Positions 35,727 through 44,444 of a stretch of DNA of 64,000 nt are shown piece by piece. Numbering within the stretch: position 1 is the first letter of the stretch; each line of letters starts with the position of its first letter. Origin of the DNA: Tardibacter chloracetimidivorans (lineage in GTDB: Bacteria > Pseudomonadota > Alphaproteobacteria > Sphingomonadales > Sphingomonadaceae); NCBI RefSeq assembly GCF_001890385.1, contig NZ_CP018221.1, positions 855,501 to 919,500 on the forward strand. The letters run 5' to 3'. The notes beneath the pieces were generated by a model that made no database searches, was not told the DNA's origin, and saw only the letters and a list, made by a program, of their open reading frames with translations. The position numbers and the translations under genes are program-made.

Positions 35727-37352
35727 TCAAGCGCTCGTCGAAACGAGCTCCGCACCTTTCTCCCCGATCATAATCGCCGTGGCGTTGGTGTTGACGCTCG
35801 GGATCGTCGGCATCACGGATGCGTCAATAACCCGCAGATTTTTCACGCCGCGGACGCGCAGATGGGGATCCACGACAGCCATGTCAGTCGAGCCTATCCG
35901 GCATGTTCCAACGGGATGGTACCCTGGCGCTGCCTTGGAGCGCGCAAAAGCGGCCCATTCGTCATCCCCGGTAGGGATAGGATTCGGCGTGCGATTTGCG
36001 ACTACAATTTTCTGCATCGCGGGGGTGTCGAAAATCCGGTTTATATATTTGAGAGCGCTCACCATCGATTGAACATCGCCCTCGTCGCCGAGCATCTGAT
36101 GATGAACGTGCGGGCGGTCATGCTCGTCGAGCTCCACGCGCCCGCGACTTTGCGGATGGCAGAGAGACACATGGAGGGTAAGCATCGGATCGGTAGACAT
36201 GCCAACGGTGTTGAACGATGTCGTATCGGGATCGACGTCATAGCTCAGCGGGAAAAAGTGGATTTGCGAATCCGGTTCGTCAAGCTCGGGCTGGCTGCGG
36301 AACAGCGCCATCGCCGGAACCGCCGGAGAGGCCATGGGGCCGCTCCGGTTCCACAAATATTGAAGCAAGTAGCGAAGGACGTCGAGCCGCCCGGTTTGGC
36401 TATTGAAGGACGGTACATTGATCAACTTGCTCTGTGCGACACCAGGATGTTCCTGAAGATTGAGACCCACGCCGGGCAGGTCTAGAACCACCTTTTTATT
36501 GCGGCTCGCCAAATATGAGCCTGAACCGATGCCGGAGCGCAGAAGCAGGGCAGGACTACCCATGGCGCCCGCGCTGACGATCACTTCCCGCGTGGCGAGG
36601 GCTTTTTCTGTGCGGCCACCCCGGATATATTCGACGCCCACCGCGACCTTTTCGGCGAACAATATGGTCCGGACTTCGGCTTGGGTGACGATCTGAAGAT
36701 TCGACCGGGAGCGGGCGGGTCGCAGATATGCTCTTTCAGTATTGCAGCGCAGCCCGTCTCTTTGCGAGGCTTGCGTGTAGAATACGCCCTCCTTCACGTC
36801 CGCATTATAATCCGGAAGGAACTCAAGCCCATGTTCGCGACATGCGGCCACAAACCTCTCGACGAGCGGGTGATAGCCTCGCCGCATCGGAGAGATGGTC
36901 AAAGGACCGTGAGACCCGCGCGTTTGAGCCGGTTCTCCCGTCCATGTTTCGGATCGCATGAAATAGGGGAGCACGCCGGCATAATCCCAGCCCGTCGCGC
37001 CTAGCGCCGCCCATCGGTCGTAGTCGCGTCTCGTCCCGCGGATGAAGACCGTTCCGTTGATCGAACTGCTTCCGCCGAGCAGTTTCCCACCCGACCAGGC
37101 GAACTGCCGGCCGTCAATCGACGGATCCGGATCCTGTTCGTAGCACCAGTCCACCTTCTTGTTGCCGATCAGGCGAACGACACCTGCGGGCATCTGAATG
37201 AAGGGCGAGCGCGCCTCTCCTCCCGCCTCGATGAGTAGAACCTTGACGTTCGGATTTTCGGAAAGACGGCTCGCAACCACAGCGCCGGAGCTGCCACCTC
37301 CGATAACGATGTAATCCGCGGAATGGCTGGTATCTATGCGGTCTGCGGCCAT
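35727..37352 (-). CDS. GMC-family oxidoreductase (choline-dehydrogenase-like)
   Basis: 541-aa FAD-dependent alcohol dehydrogenase/oxidase. N-terminal FAD motif VIGGGSSGAVVASRL, GMC signature 1 around GGKLLGGSSSINGTVFIRG, and C-terminal catalytic His and Asn in YHPVGTCRIG and PSVNTNATAIMIGEKGA. ATG 37352 with AAGGA upstream. It follows the first crotonase copy by 120 nt, the repeat hairpin lying between. It probably oxidises a hydroxyl made by the P450 or a later intermediate, passing electrons to the respiratory chain. Confidence 0.93.
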   Translation of the reverse strand: MAADRIDTSHSADYIVIGGGSSGAVVASRLSENPNVKVLLIEAGGEARSPFIQMPAGVVRLIGNKKVDWCYEQDPDPSIDGRQFAWSGGKLLGGSSSINGTVFIRGTRRDYDRWAALGATGWDYAGVLPYFMRSETWTGEPAQTRGSHGPLTISPMRRGYHPLVERFVAACREHGLEFLPDYNADVKEGVFYTQASQRDGLRCNTERAYLRPARSRSNLQIVTQAEVRTILFAEKVAVGVEYIRGGRTEKALATREVIVSAGAMGSPALLLRSGIGSGSYLASRNKKVVLDLPGVGLNLQEHPGVAQSKLINVPSFNSQTGRLDVLRYLLQYLWNRSGPMASPAVPAMALFRSQPELDEPDSQIHFFPLSYDVDPDTTSFNTVGMSTDPMLTLHVSLCHPQSRGRVELDEHDRPHVHHQMLGDEGDVQSMVSALKYINRIFDTPAMQKIVVANRTPNPIPTGDDEWAAFARSKAAPGYHPVGTCRIGSTDMAVVDPHLRVRGVKNLRVIDASVMPTIPSVNTNATAIMIGEKGAELVSTSA

Positions 37353-37444
37353 GATCTGTTATCCTTCACCCGTTGTCAGCTTCGTAGCGACCGCGATCGT
37401 TTCGGCTCAGCGCTATGTTGTTCGGACCGAGCCCAAATGGGTCG

Positions 37445-37466
37445 GGGCCGGCGGAGGTGCCGGCCC
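37445..37466 (-). terminator. Hairpin after crotonase copy 1
   Basis: GGGCCGGC-6 nt-GCCGGCCC, perfect 8-bp stem, 7 nt past the stop. No T-run, so it may attenuate or protect mRNA rather than fully terminate. Duplicated in copy 2. Confidence 0.55.
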
Positions 37467-37472
37467 GGATGC

Positions 37473-38312
37473 CTACTTCCTGACGGATTCGCGTGCCTGG
37501 AGGGGCTGCAGCTGGCGATAGTCTTCCTTGCCCTCGTTGGACTTGTCCCAGACCATCCAGCCGCGGTCCATGTGCGAGAGGGCCTGCAACGCCATGCCGT
37601 AGCCGACGCCGACCTGGTCGTTGAACAGCTGCTTCCAGCGGTCCACGAAGCACTGGCGCGTGTAGCGCAGCGTCAGATCCGAATAGGTCGCCATCTGGTG
37701 CGCCAGCTCGAGCGCGCGCGGCATCAGGTCCTGCGGCTCGAGCACCTCGTTCACCACCCCCAGACGCAGTGCTTCCCACGCGTCGATCTTCTGGCCCGTC
37801 AGGAGGAAGTACTTGCCCCGGTTGGTCCCCAGCAGCTCCTGCCACAGGATGTGGACGCCGTCTCCAGGCACTTCGCCCGCGGTGAAATGCCCTTCGTCGG
37901 CATAGCTCGCCGTCGTCGACGCCAGGTTGATGTCGCCCAGCACCATGAGCTCGCCATGGATCAGCGCAGGACCGTTGCACGCGTTGATGACAGGCGCCTC
38001 GATTTCGAACTGCCGCCGGAACATCATCTTTTCGCCCCATGACGGCACGTCGAAGTTGCTCGGCGTCGCAATCGGCTTGCCCCACTCCCCGTGCCGGTCG
38101 ATGAACACGTCCCCCGTCCCGGTGAACACCACCACCCGGTTGCCGCGGTCCATGCCGATGTCCGTGAACGCAGGCGCCCACTCCGCATGATGCGTGCCGC
38201 TATAAAGCACCGGGCCGCCGTTGCTGTGATAGCGAACGACCAGAACACCGTCGTCCGATCGCTCGAACGCAAGCGTCTCATACTTGTCGAAATAATCAGG
38301 CCGTCCACTCAT
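37473..38312 (-). CDS. Crotonase-family hydrolase, 6-oxocamphor-hydrolase-like (copy 1)
   Basis: 279-aa crotonase-fold protein. Its pattern resembles 6-oxocamphor hydrolase (a retro-Claisen beta-diketone hydrolase) more than enoyl-CoA hydratase: KYETLAFERSDDGVLVV, VFTGTGD, NGPALIHGE, GHFTAGEVPGDGVH and LGTNRGKYFLLTGQ. As I recall that enzyme, the catalytic His122, His145 and Asp154 correspond to His119, His142 and Asp151 here; Trp40 is replaced by Tyr37 and Glu244 seems to be Gln244. No CoA-type Glu pair is evident. ATG 38312 has GGAGAGTTTAG. It follows the diflavin reductase by 49 nt in the P450 operon. Identical to 61766-62605. Confidence 0.85.
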   Translation of the reverse strand: MSGRPDYFDKYETLAFERSDDGVLVVRYHSNGGPVLYSGTHHAEWAPAFTDIGMDRGNRVVVFTGTGDVFIDRHGEWGKPIATPSNFDVPSWGEKMMFRRQFEIEAPVINACNGPALIHGELMVLGDINLASTTASYADEGHFTAGEVPGDGVHILWQELLGTNRGKYFLLTGQKIDAWEALRLGVVNEVLEPQDLMPRALELAHQMATYSDLTLRYTRQCFVDRWKQLFNDQVGVGYGMALQALSHMDRGWMVWDKSNEGKEDYRQLQPLQARESVRK

Positions 38313-38361
38313 CTAAACTCTCCATTCTTTAAACATTTGCGATCCGACAAGCGCCTGATCT

Positions 38362-40167
38362 TCAATAGACATCACGGTGGTAGCGGTGATCGTCCAGCAA
38401 TCCGCGAAGATATTCCTCAGCCTGGTCCATCGACATATCTCCAGCCTGGCGAACTATTTCCAAGATGGCGGCATGCACACTGGGCCCGAGCGTCGCCGCG
38501 TCACCACACACGAAAATATGCGCGCCATCCTGAAGCCAGCGGAAAAATTCTTCCGCGCGCTCGAGCATTCGGTGGTGAACATAATATTTGGATGCCCCGT
38601 CGCGGGAGAATGCCGCATCCAGCCGGGTAAGGAGGCCGCTTTCCGAGAAGCGCTGCCAGTCATGCTCGTAGAGGAAGTCCGTAGCGCTGTGACGCTCTCC
38701 GAAGAACAGCCAGCTCGGGATTCGCCTTCCTTCGGCTTCAAGCTCCTGCAGGAAGCCGCGATACGGTGCAACGCCCGTTCCCGCGCCGATCATGATGATG
38801 GGCACATCCGTCTTGGGCAGCCTGAAATGCTCGTTGGCCTGAATGAACGCGTCCAGCGTGGCGCCGGCCTCGAGCTTGCTCAGAAGGGCCGATGCAACCC
38901 CCATACGCTCCGTGCCGTGAAGCGTGTAGCGCACTTGCCCCAGAGTGATATGGATTTCACCTGGGTGGCGCTTGAGACTGGAAGCTATCGAATAGAGCCG
39001 TGGCTGAAGGGGGCGCAGGCTTGCGACGAATTCCTGTGGATCAACCGCAGACGCCGGATATTGGCGAACGATGTCGGCGATATGATGATTATGAAGGAAT
39101 TCGAAGCGGTCGCTCTTCCTGTCGTCCTCCGACAGCTCTCTGAGCTGCTCGCTTCCTGATAGGCCCGCCCAATGATCAAGGAAGCGCGGTGTTGCAGCGG
39201 TTACCTCAAAATGCCGCTCAATCGCTGTTTGGAGATCTATCACGTTTCCTTTGATAGACACCTGGCTTGTCGCGCTCAGCCCGAGCGCCGACAGGAGATT
39301 TTCCACGACAACCGGATCGTTGCGCACGACGACGCCGACCGCATCGCCGGGCGCATAGGTCGGAGCGTCGGCCGGCAATCGGAGCGACAGGTGCCGGGTT
39401 TCCTTGGTCGAGGACGCTTTTGTGAGCAGAAAGCTGTCAAGGATCTCGCTTTGAAAGACCTGATGCCTGCCGAGACCCACCGCTTCGACGGAAGAGGTGG
39501 ACGGCGCCGCAGCTGCGTTGGAAGCAGCCTGCTCGGCGATCGTATTCAGCACCGCCGTGCTCCACGCCCGCGCGCTGTCTTCAAAATCGAGGTCGCAATC
39601 CACGCGCGGCGAAAGGCGCGTCGCACCCAAGCGCTCAAGCTCTCGGTCGAGGACCTTTCCCGTTTCACAAAAATCAGCGTAAGTAGAATCTCCAAGCGCG
39701 AGGACGGAGAAGCGGACCTCCGAGAGATCGAGCTCGTCAGCTTGAACCAGATCCTCGAAAAAGCTGCTGGCCGCGTAGGGCGCGTCACCTTCACCGGTCG
39801 TACTGACGATCGCAAGTATCAGCGCTTCGTCGGCAAGCTTGGCTACATCATAATCTGCGAGATCATAGATGGTCGGCAGCAGACTTCTCGTCTCGGCTTC
39901 CTTTGCAACCGCTTTCGCAACAAACTCGCTGTTGCCAGTCTCCGTTGCAAATAGGACGGTCAGGGGCATCAGGCGAATTTCCGGCTGCGCACCTTGGTGT
40001 CCGGATCCGGCAAGGGCAGCAAAGTGCTCGCTGATAAATTTTGCCTCAGCTACGCCGACCACGCGTTGCAGGGCTTCCACCATCCTCCAATGCTCGTCGG
40101 ACAATGGGCCAGGCCCGGGACTAGCGGTGTCGCCTGCGATCTGCTGCTTCTCGATAATCCCCGCCAT
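38362..40167 (-). CDS. CysJ-like diflavin reductase (FMN/FAD)
   Basis: 601-aa NADPH-dependent flavoprotein of the CysJ/CPR family. Flavodoxin domain about 65-205 (FATETGNSE, STTGEGDAP, ALGDSTYADF), FAD domain with RLYSIASS, NADPH domain with GAGTGVAPYRGF, FFGERH and FVCGD, and the characteristic C-terminus RYHRDVY. ATG 40167 with AGGACG. No sulfite reductase haemoprotein (CysI) is nearby. It lies 94 nt after a Rieske-type ferredoxin and in line with a P450, so it is likely the electron donor for the P450 system. Standalone diflavin partners are uncommon for bacterial P450s. Confidence 0.92.
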   Translation of the reverse strand: MAGIIEKQQIAGDTASPGPGPLSDEHWRMVEALQRVVGVAEAKFISEHFAALAGSGHQGAQPEIRLMPLTVLFATETGNSEFVAKAVAKEAETRSLLPTIYDLADYDVAKLADEALILAIVSTTGEGDAPYAASSFFEDLVQADELDLSEVRFSVLALGDSTYADFCETGKVLDRELERLGATRLSPRVDCDLDFEDSARAWSTAVLNTIAEQAASNAAAAPSTSSVEAVGLGRHQVFQSEILDSFLLTKASSTKETRHLSLRLPADAPTYAPGDAVGVVVRNDPVVVENLLSALGLSATSQVSIKGNVIDLQTAIERHFEVTAATPRFLDHWAGLSGSEQLRELSEDDRKSDRFEFLHNHHIADIVRQYPASAVDPQEFVASLRPLQPRLYSIASSLKRHPGEIHITLGQVRYTLHGTERMGVASALLSKLEAGATLDAFIQANEHFRLPKTDVPIIMIGAGTGVAPYRGFLQELEAEGRRIPSWLFFGERHSATDFLYEHDWQRFSESGLLTRLDAAFSRDGASKYYVHHRMLERAEEFFRWLQDGAHIFVCGDAATLGPSVHAAILEIVRQAGDMSMDQAEEYLRGLLDDHRYHRDVY

Positions 40168-40261
40168 CGTCCTGCAAACTGCTCAACGATGCGTCCGGCT
40201 GAAATGCCCGCACGCACTCGTAAACTATCCAATTTCCGGAGTGTCTGGACCGTTCGTGCTG

Positions 40262-40597
40262 CTAAGCAGCACTCGACGGCGCATCGACGGCGAGGTCGAC
40301 ATAGACGCTGCCGTCGTCGACGCTCACCTCATAGACCCGAACAGGCATCGTTGCTGGAAGGCCGCTGACTTCACCCGTCAAAAAGCTGAAGCGAGACCCA
40401 TGCGCGGGGCATTCGACGTCTTCGCCGCAAAGAAAGCCTTCGCTCAGGGACTCGTCCTCATGCGTGCACCGATCGTCGATGGCGCGGAAGCCGACGCCTT
40501 TCACATTCGCGAGACAGATCGTCCGGCCACCGACGTCATATTTGGCCATTTCGCCTTCAGGCAGATCGTCGATGCCGGCAATGCGGTGGCGCGTCAT
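40262..40597 (-). CDS. Rieske-type [2Fe-2S] ferredoxin
   Basis: 111-aa soluble Rieske protein like the ferredoxins of ring-hydroxylating dioxygenases: RCTHEDESLSEG and VECPAHGSRF give the Cys-x-His and Cys-x-x-His ligands. The ATG (40597) overlaps the P450 TGA in an ATGA arrangement, so translation is coupled to the P450. GGGAGAA is upstream. The position argues that it carries electrons to the P450, which is unusual because P450s mostly use adrenodoxin-type or 3Fe-4S ferredoxins. It may also serve the Rieske oxygenase at 17175. Confidence 0.93.
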   Translation of the reverse strand: MTRHRIAGIDDLPEGEMAKYDVGGRTICLANVKGVGFRAIDDRCTHEDESLSEGFLCGEDVECPAHGSRFSFLTGEVSGLPATMPVRVYEVSVDDGSVYVDLAVDAPSSAA

Positions 40598-41865
40598 GCA
40601 TTCTTCTCCCAATTCGTGAACACAACCGGAAATGTGATGTAGGTTGGAATTTCGAGTTCCTGCTCGGACGCTCGCATTTCGAGAATCCGGGGCACCTGCG
40701 TCAAATCACGACGGACGCCGAGCTTGAAGAAGTGCTGGATCATGCGCAGATGGCTTCCGCTACGGCCGTCATTGCCAAGCACGGCCCGCAATCCGAGGCA
40801 TTGGTGTGCGCCGGTGGCAAAAGCGAGCCCGTATCGATTGTACCCGTCGGGCACTTCGCGCTTTGGATTGAACTCGTTCGCATCGCTGCCGAAGACCTCG
40901 GGATCGCGGCCAGCCTGAGCGATCCAACCCTGTATGGCATCACCGGACTTGATCGGACAGCCGGGTACGTCGACATCGTCGGCGGCCACGCGCGTTACGA
41001 AGGAAACGTAAGGGGCCTTCAGCCGCAGGGATTCCTGAAGCGCGTTGCTGATGAATTCGGTGTCCTCGACGAGCGCTGCATCTTCCGGGTGCTTCACGAA
41101 CCAATGGGACAGATCCTCGATGGTCGAGAGAACCGCCTGGGTGCTCGTGCCGGTGGTCGCAACGAAGAAAAGGATCGCCTCGCGAATTGCGATGCCCTCA
41201 TCGGCATAGCCCGGGTCGGCTCCGGTGACGATCATCTTGAGAAGATTGAGGGGGACATCTTCGTCCGCGAGCTCGCCGGCGGCCACCCGCTTCATCTGCT
41301 CTTGGACATAGGCAAGGGACGGCTTGTAATATTCCTCGACGAAGACCTTCTTCGCAGCGACGCCTGCCTCGACAACGGCATCTCTGTTCTCGAAGTGGCT
41401 GGAACTCATGCCTCCGAAGATCGGCAGAACACACGAACGCAGACGCGCCATGCCCTCTTCGCTCTCCACGCCCTGCAGACCGATGATCTTGGCAGCAAAC
41501 TCAAGGAATATCCGTTCCACGACATCCGCGAGATCGCAGGTGTAGAGACCCTCGGCATTTTTTTTGACCGCACGCCCCAGCCAGCGATCCACTGACGGGA
41601 GGATGACATGCTCCCGAAAGCGGATGAGTTCCTCTGGACGAACCAGCGAATTGAGCAGCCGGCGCCGCTGCCGGTGCTCGTCGCCGTTGATCATCGTGAC
41701 GATGCCCTGGAAAAACTCCTGGATATTGGTTTCCGCAGCAGCCGAGGGCTCGATATAATATTCGGTCGAAACCTCGGCGCTCTCGAGCGCGCTTTTGGAG
41801 CGAAGGACCGCCTGCAAGTCCTTGATGCGATCCACCCGCACGGTAGACATCGGACAACCACTCAT
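40594..41865 (-). CDS. Cytochrome P450, paralogue of the one at 33409
   Basis: 423-aa P450 with ESLR (QESLRLKAP) and haem loop FATGAHQCLG, Cys356. The I-helix FVATTGTSTQ again lacks the acidic residue. ATG 41865 with GAGGACGAGGAA. First gene of an operon P450, Rieske ferredoxin, diflavin reductase, oxocamphor-hydrolase-like crotonase, GMC oxidoreductase and perhaps SDR. Dyad F is 142 bp upstream. The predicted reaction is hydroxylation of an alicyclic substrate. Confidence 0.94.
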   Translation of the reverse strand: MSGCPMSTVRVDRIKDLQAVLRSKSALESAEVSTEYYIEPSAAAETNIQEFFQGIVTMINGDEHRQRRRLLNSLVRPEELIRFREHVILPSVDRWLGRAVKKNAEGLYTCDLADVVERIFLEFAAKIIGLQGVESEEGMARLRSCVLPIFGGMSSSHFENRDAVVEAGVAAKKVFVEEYYKPSLAYVQEQMKRVAAGELADEDVPLNLLKMIVTGADPGYADEGIAIREAILFFVATTGTSTQAVLSTIEDLSHWFVKHPEDAALVEDTEFISNALQESLRLKAPYVSFVTRVAADDVDVPGCPIKSGDAIQGWIAQAGRDPEVFGSDANEFNPKREVPDGYNRYGLAFATGAHQCLGLRAVLGNDGRSGSHLRMIQHFFKLGVRRDLTQVPRILEMRASEQELEIPTYITFPVVFTNWEKNA

Positions 41866-42006
41866 TTCCTCGTCCTCTTTCCCTACTCACGTCCCGAGAC
41901 GCCGACATCGATACGACCGTTCAATCGGCCAACGGTCAACCGCAAAGCGGTAGAGCCAAGGCTCCTTGATGCCCTATAAGCTTAAAACGCCTTGTCGCCG
42001 CAGTAT

Positions 42007-42024
42007 GTCACCCGTTCCGGGGAC
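42007..42024 (-). promoter_or_regulatory. 18-bp dyad site F, upstream of P450 operon
   Basis: Gene orientation GTCCC-CGGAACGG-GTGAC, then AT and 22 bp to -10-like TAAGCT (41979-41984). It lies 142 bp before the P450 ATG. Confidence 0.65.
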
Positions 42025-42049
42025 CGCCCGACGAGCCCGTCCGCGGGCA

Positions 42050-42907
42050 CTATACCGGCGCGGATCGGTAGATCTCCAGGACGAGTTCGTCTATTTCGCG
42101 GTCGCTCCTGCTTCGGCTCAATGCGACGAGATTTTCAGCGTCGCTTCCGACTGGATACCGTGTTTCGGGGACGGCGGCTTCGACGGCTTGCAGAGCGGCG
42201 TCCGCGACCGCTTGAGCGGGTGTGAACGTACGAGCCTCAATGGCCGAGTCCGCACGGTACTTCATCTGGCGATAAAGCTTCCCGTAAAGCGATGCCTCTT
42301 GCGACGGCAAGTTCTCGATGGCCTGCGCGAGCGTGGCCTGGCTGCGGTAGACCATCGGGGTTTCGATCGATCCAGGCTGCAGCAGTACCACCTCGACGCC
42401 CCATGCGCCGGCCTCTTGGCGCATCACGTCGACCAGCCCTTCTAGCGCGAATTTCGAGGCCACGTACGAGGCCATCATGGGTGTCGCAACCTTGCCCGAA
42501 TATGAGCCGGTGAGGACCAGCCTGCCGCGCGTCTCCCTCAGGAATGGCAAGCTGCTCTGGTAGATCGCTAGGTTGGAGACGCAATTGATCTCCATCGTCT
42601 GCCTGAAGGCGTCGAAGCTGGTAAATTCCGCCGGCGCAAAGGGCGCTACCGCACCACATACGATCACGGCGTCCACTCGACCGATTTCAGCCAACCACCG
42701 GGAGAAGTCGGCTTTGAGTTCATCTGCTTTCGCGAGGTCCAGAGCGATATAATCGCGGCAGCCAGGGAGATGGCTTCGGAAGTCGGCGATTTTTTCCGGG
42801 CGGGAGACGGTTGCCCAGACCGCGTAGTTCTTGGCGAGCAAGGCACGTGTGACAGCAATTCCAGCGCCGCCATTCGCCCCCACGACTACGGCCGTTTTTG
42901 ATGTCAC
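42050..42907 (-). CDS. SDR family oxidoreductase
   Basis: 285-aa SDR with VVVGANGGAGIAVTRAL, a degenerate middle motif (VCGAVAPF in place of NNAG), and TGSYSGKVATPMMASYVASKFAL carrying Ser, Tyr and Lys. It starts with GTG 42907 after GAGGGGGG; upstream frame is unlikely. It follows the next SDR by 50 nt as part of the same transcript. Confidence 0.88.
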   Translation of the reverse strand: MTSKTAVVVGANGGAGIAVTRALLAKNYAVWATVSRPEKIADFRSHLPGCRDYIALDLAKADELKADFSRWLAEIGRVDAVIVCGAVAPFAPAEFTSFDAFRQTMEINCVSNLAIYQSSLPFLRETRGRLVLTGSYSGKVATPMMASYVASKFALEGLVDVMRQEAGAWGVEVVLLQPGSIETPMVYRSQATLAQAIENLPSQEASLYGKLYRQMKYRADSAIEARTFTPAQAVADAALQAVEAAVPETRYPVGSDAENLVALSRSRSDREIDELVLEIYRSAPV

Positions 42908-42957
42908 GTCATTTCCCCCCTCGTCGCCTTGCCCGGGTCGGTGCGCCCGTCGGTCCC

Positions 42958-43737
42958 TTAGAGGGCCGACCACCCACCATCGACCGCCAACATCGCGCCC
43001 GTGATAAAAGTGGCCTGGTCGGAGCACAGGAAGAGTACGCCGTCGGCGATCTCCTCGGGGCGGCCCGTTCGTTTCATTGGATGGATATCAGCAATCTGCT
43101 GGACGGACTGATCGCGTTGTTCCTCAGTCAGATTTTCGAAGATCCCGCTCATCATAGCGGTTCGAATACCGCCCGGTGCCACTGCATTGATGCGAACCCC
43201 TGTCGCGCCATATTCGACGGCAGCGTTTTTGGTCATGCCGAACACCGCTGCCTTGCTGGCGACATAGCCGCCCTGCGTAACGCAGCTATGCGTGCTCATC
43301 ACCGATCCGGTGTTCACGATCACCCCGCTGGCGCGCGGTATCATGTGACGAAGCTCCTCGCGCATACACAGCCATACGCCCAGGACATTGACCTTCAGGA
43401 CGCGCTCGAACTCGGACTTTGGGATGTCTGCCGTGTCGACGGTCGCGTGCGTGATGCCGGCGTTGTTGAAGGCACAGTGGATCGCGCCCTTCCACGCGAC
43501 TGCCTGGGCAAATGCGGCCTGCACCGCGTCCTCGTCGGTCACATCGGCGGACAAGGCGAGGGCCGAGCCGTTCGCCTGTTCGACGAGCGATCGTGTCTCG
43601 TCCAGACCATCGCGGGCGAGATCGATCAATACGACTGATGCCCCTTCCTTTGCGAAAGCGATCGCCGTCGCGCGTCCGATTCCGCTGCCCGCCCCCGTTA
43701 CGAGAGCAACCTTGTCGGCAAAACGTGGCACGGTCAT
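42958..43737 (-). CDS. SDR family oxidoreductase
   Basis: About 259-aa SDR: TGAGSGIG, NNAG, NTGSVMS...YVASKAA, and ITGAMLAVDGG. ATG 43737 is chosen because dyad B (43797-43814) lies only 23 bp from the alternative ATG 43773, too close for a promoter. First of two SDR genes in this unit. Confidence 0.9.
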   Translation of the reverse strand: MTVPRFADKVALVTGAGSGIGRATAIAFAKEGASVVLIDLARDGLDETRSLVEQANGSALALSADVTDEDAVQAAFAQAVAWKGAIHCAFNNAGITHATVDTADIPKSEFERVLKVNVLGVWLCMREELRHMIPRASGVIVNTGSVMSTHSCVTQGGYVASKAAVFGMTKNAAVEYGATGVRINAVAPGGIRTAMMSGIFENLTEEQRDQSVQQIADIHPMKRTGRPEEIADGVLFLCSDQATFITGAMLAVDGGWSAL

Positions 43738-43796
43738 GATCGCTGCTTCTCCGTTTGATCTTTCGCTCGGCATCACCCTTATCGCTGGATCGGTAT

Positions 43797-43814
43797 GTCC
43801 CCTTCACGAGGGGC
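43797..43814 (-). promoter_or_regulatory. 18-bp dyad site B, upstream of SDR pair
   Basis: Gene orientation GCCCC-TCGTGAAG-GGGAC followed by AT. One mismatch in the first arm and no clear -10 at the usual distance, so it is the weakest of the ten sites. Confidence 0.4.
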
Positions 43815-43848
43815 CATCCAAGCCTCACAAGACCGGAGAAAAGCGCGA

Positions 43849-44427
43849 CTAGCGCCAACCGTCCGTGAGTATATAGCCCGGATCCGCCTGGCCTAGCGCT
43901 TTCGATCGATAGTCAGCACTCTCGAAGAAGCCGCCGTTATCCGGAGACCAATATTCGACATTGTCGAACACGGGGATGGTACGGTGGGCAATTTTCCACA
44001 GCCCTTCCCGCCTCTCGAACCGGTCGACATAGCGACACGCCACGAGCGCGATCTGTTCAGAGCCGTTCAGACGGAAGAAGTAGTCACCCTGCGCATCGGC
44101 CGGAATTCGATGATAGGCAAATACATAGCTTTCGGTTGCGGCGGTTTCGCTTTCGATCGAGATAGTGCAGTTCGACAGTTGGTGGATCGTCCATCGCAGC
44201 ATGCTCGCCATGTGTTTGGCGAAGTCTATGAATGCGGCGCAGGTGATCTCTTCGGTCATGTATTGCATCGTCGCATCGTGATGAAAGCAGCTCGCCATCA
44301 GCGTGAAATCGCGACGATCCAGTGCATGGCAATAGCGGTGGAGGATGTCCGTCACCGCCAGCCTGTCCCAAATCAACAATCCGGCCGCAATCGGATCAGA
44401 CGGTCTGATCTGCGAAGCAAAGTCCAT
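43849..44427 (-). CDS. SnoaL/NTF2-like protein
   Basis: 192-aa SnoaL_4-like protein: the helix DRLAVTDILHRYCHALDRRDF and the terminal strands with RYVDRFERREGLWKIAHRT are typical. ATG 44427 with AGAGGG. It follows the MFS gene by 17 nt and is the last gene of the long operon starting at the TauD-type gene. It may be a dehydratase or isomerase; the active-site Asp/His set cannot be confirmed. Confidence 0.85.
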   Translation of the reverse strand: MDFASQIRPSDPIAAGLLIWDRLAVTDILHRYCHALDRRDFTLMASCFHHDATMQYMTEEITCAAFIDFAKHMASMLRWTIHQLSNCTISIESETAATESYVFAYHRIPADAQGDYFFRLNGSEQIALVACRYVDRFERREGLWKIAHRTIPVFDNVEYWSPDNGGFFESADYRSKALGQADPGYILTDGWR

Positions 44428-44444
44428 GTCGCATACCCTCTCGC

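Larger units (their letters stand above)
37441..38336. repeat. 896-bp direct repeat, copy 1
   Basis: Identical, as far as all translated frames and spot checks show, to 61734-62629 (offset 24,293 bp). It includes the whole crotonase gene, its ribosome site and a 3' hairpin, but no promoter. The outer borders change sharply: before GTCGGGGCC on the left and after TTTAAACAT on the right. No IS ends or target duplications were seen at the borders. Confidence 0.95.

Noticed and set aside
42953..42970. GTCCC-N8-CCGAC as another dyad
   Set aside because: Two mismatches in the second arm and it overlaps the SDR stop codon.
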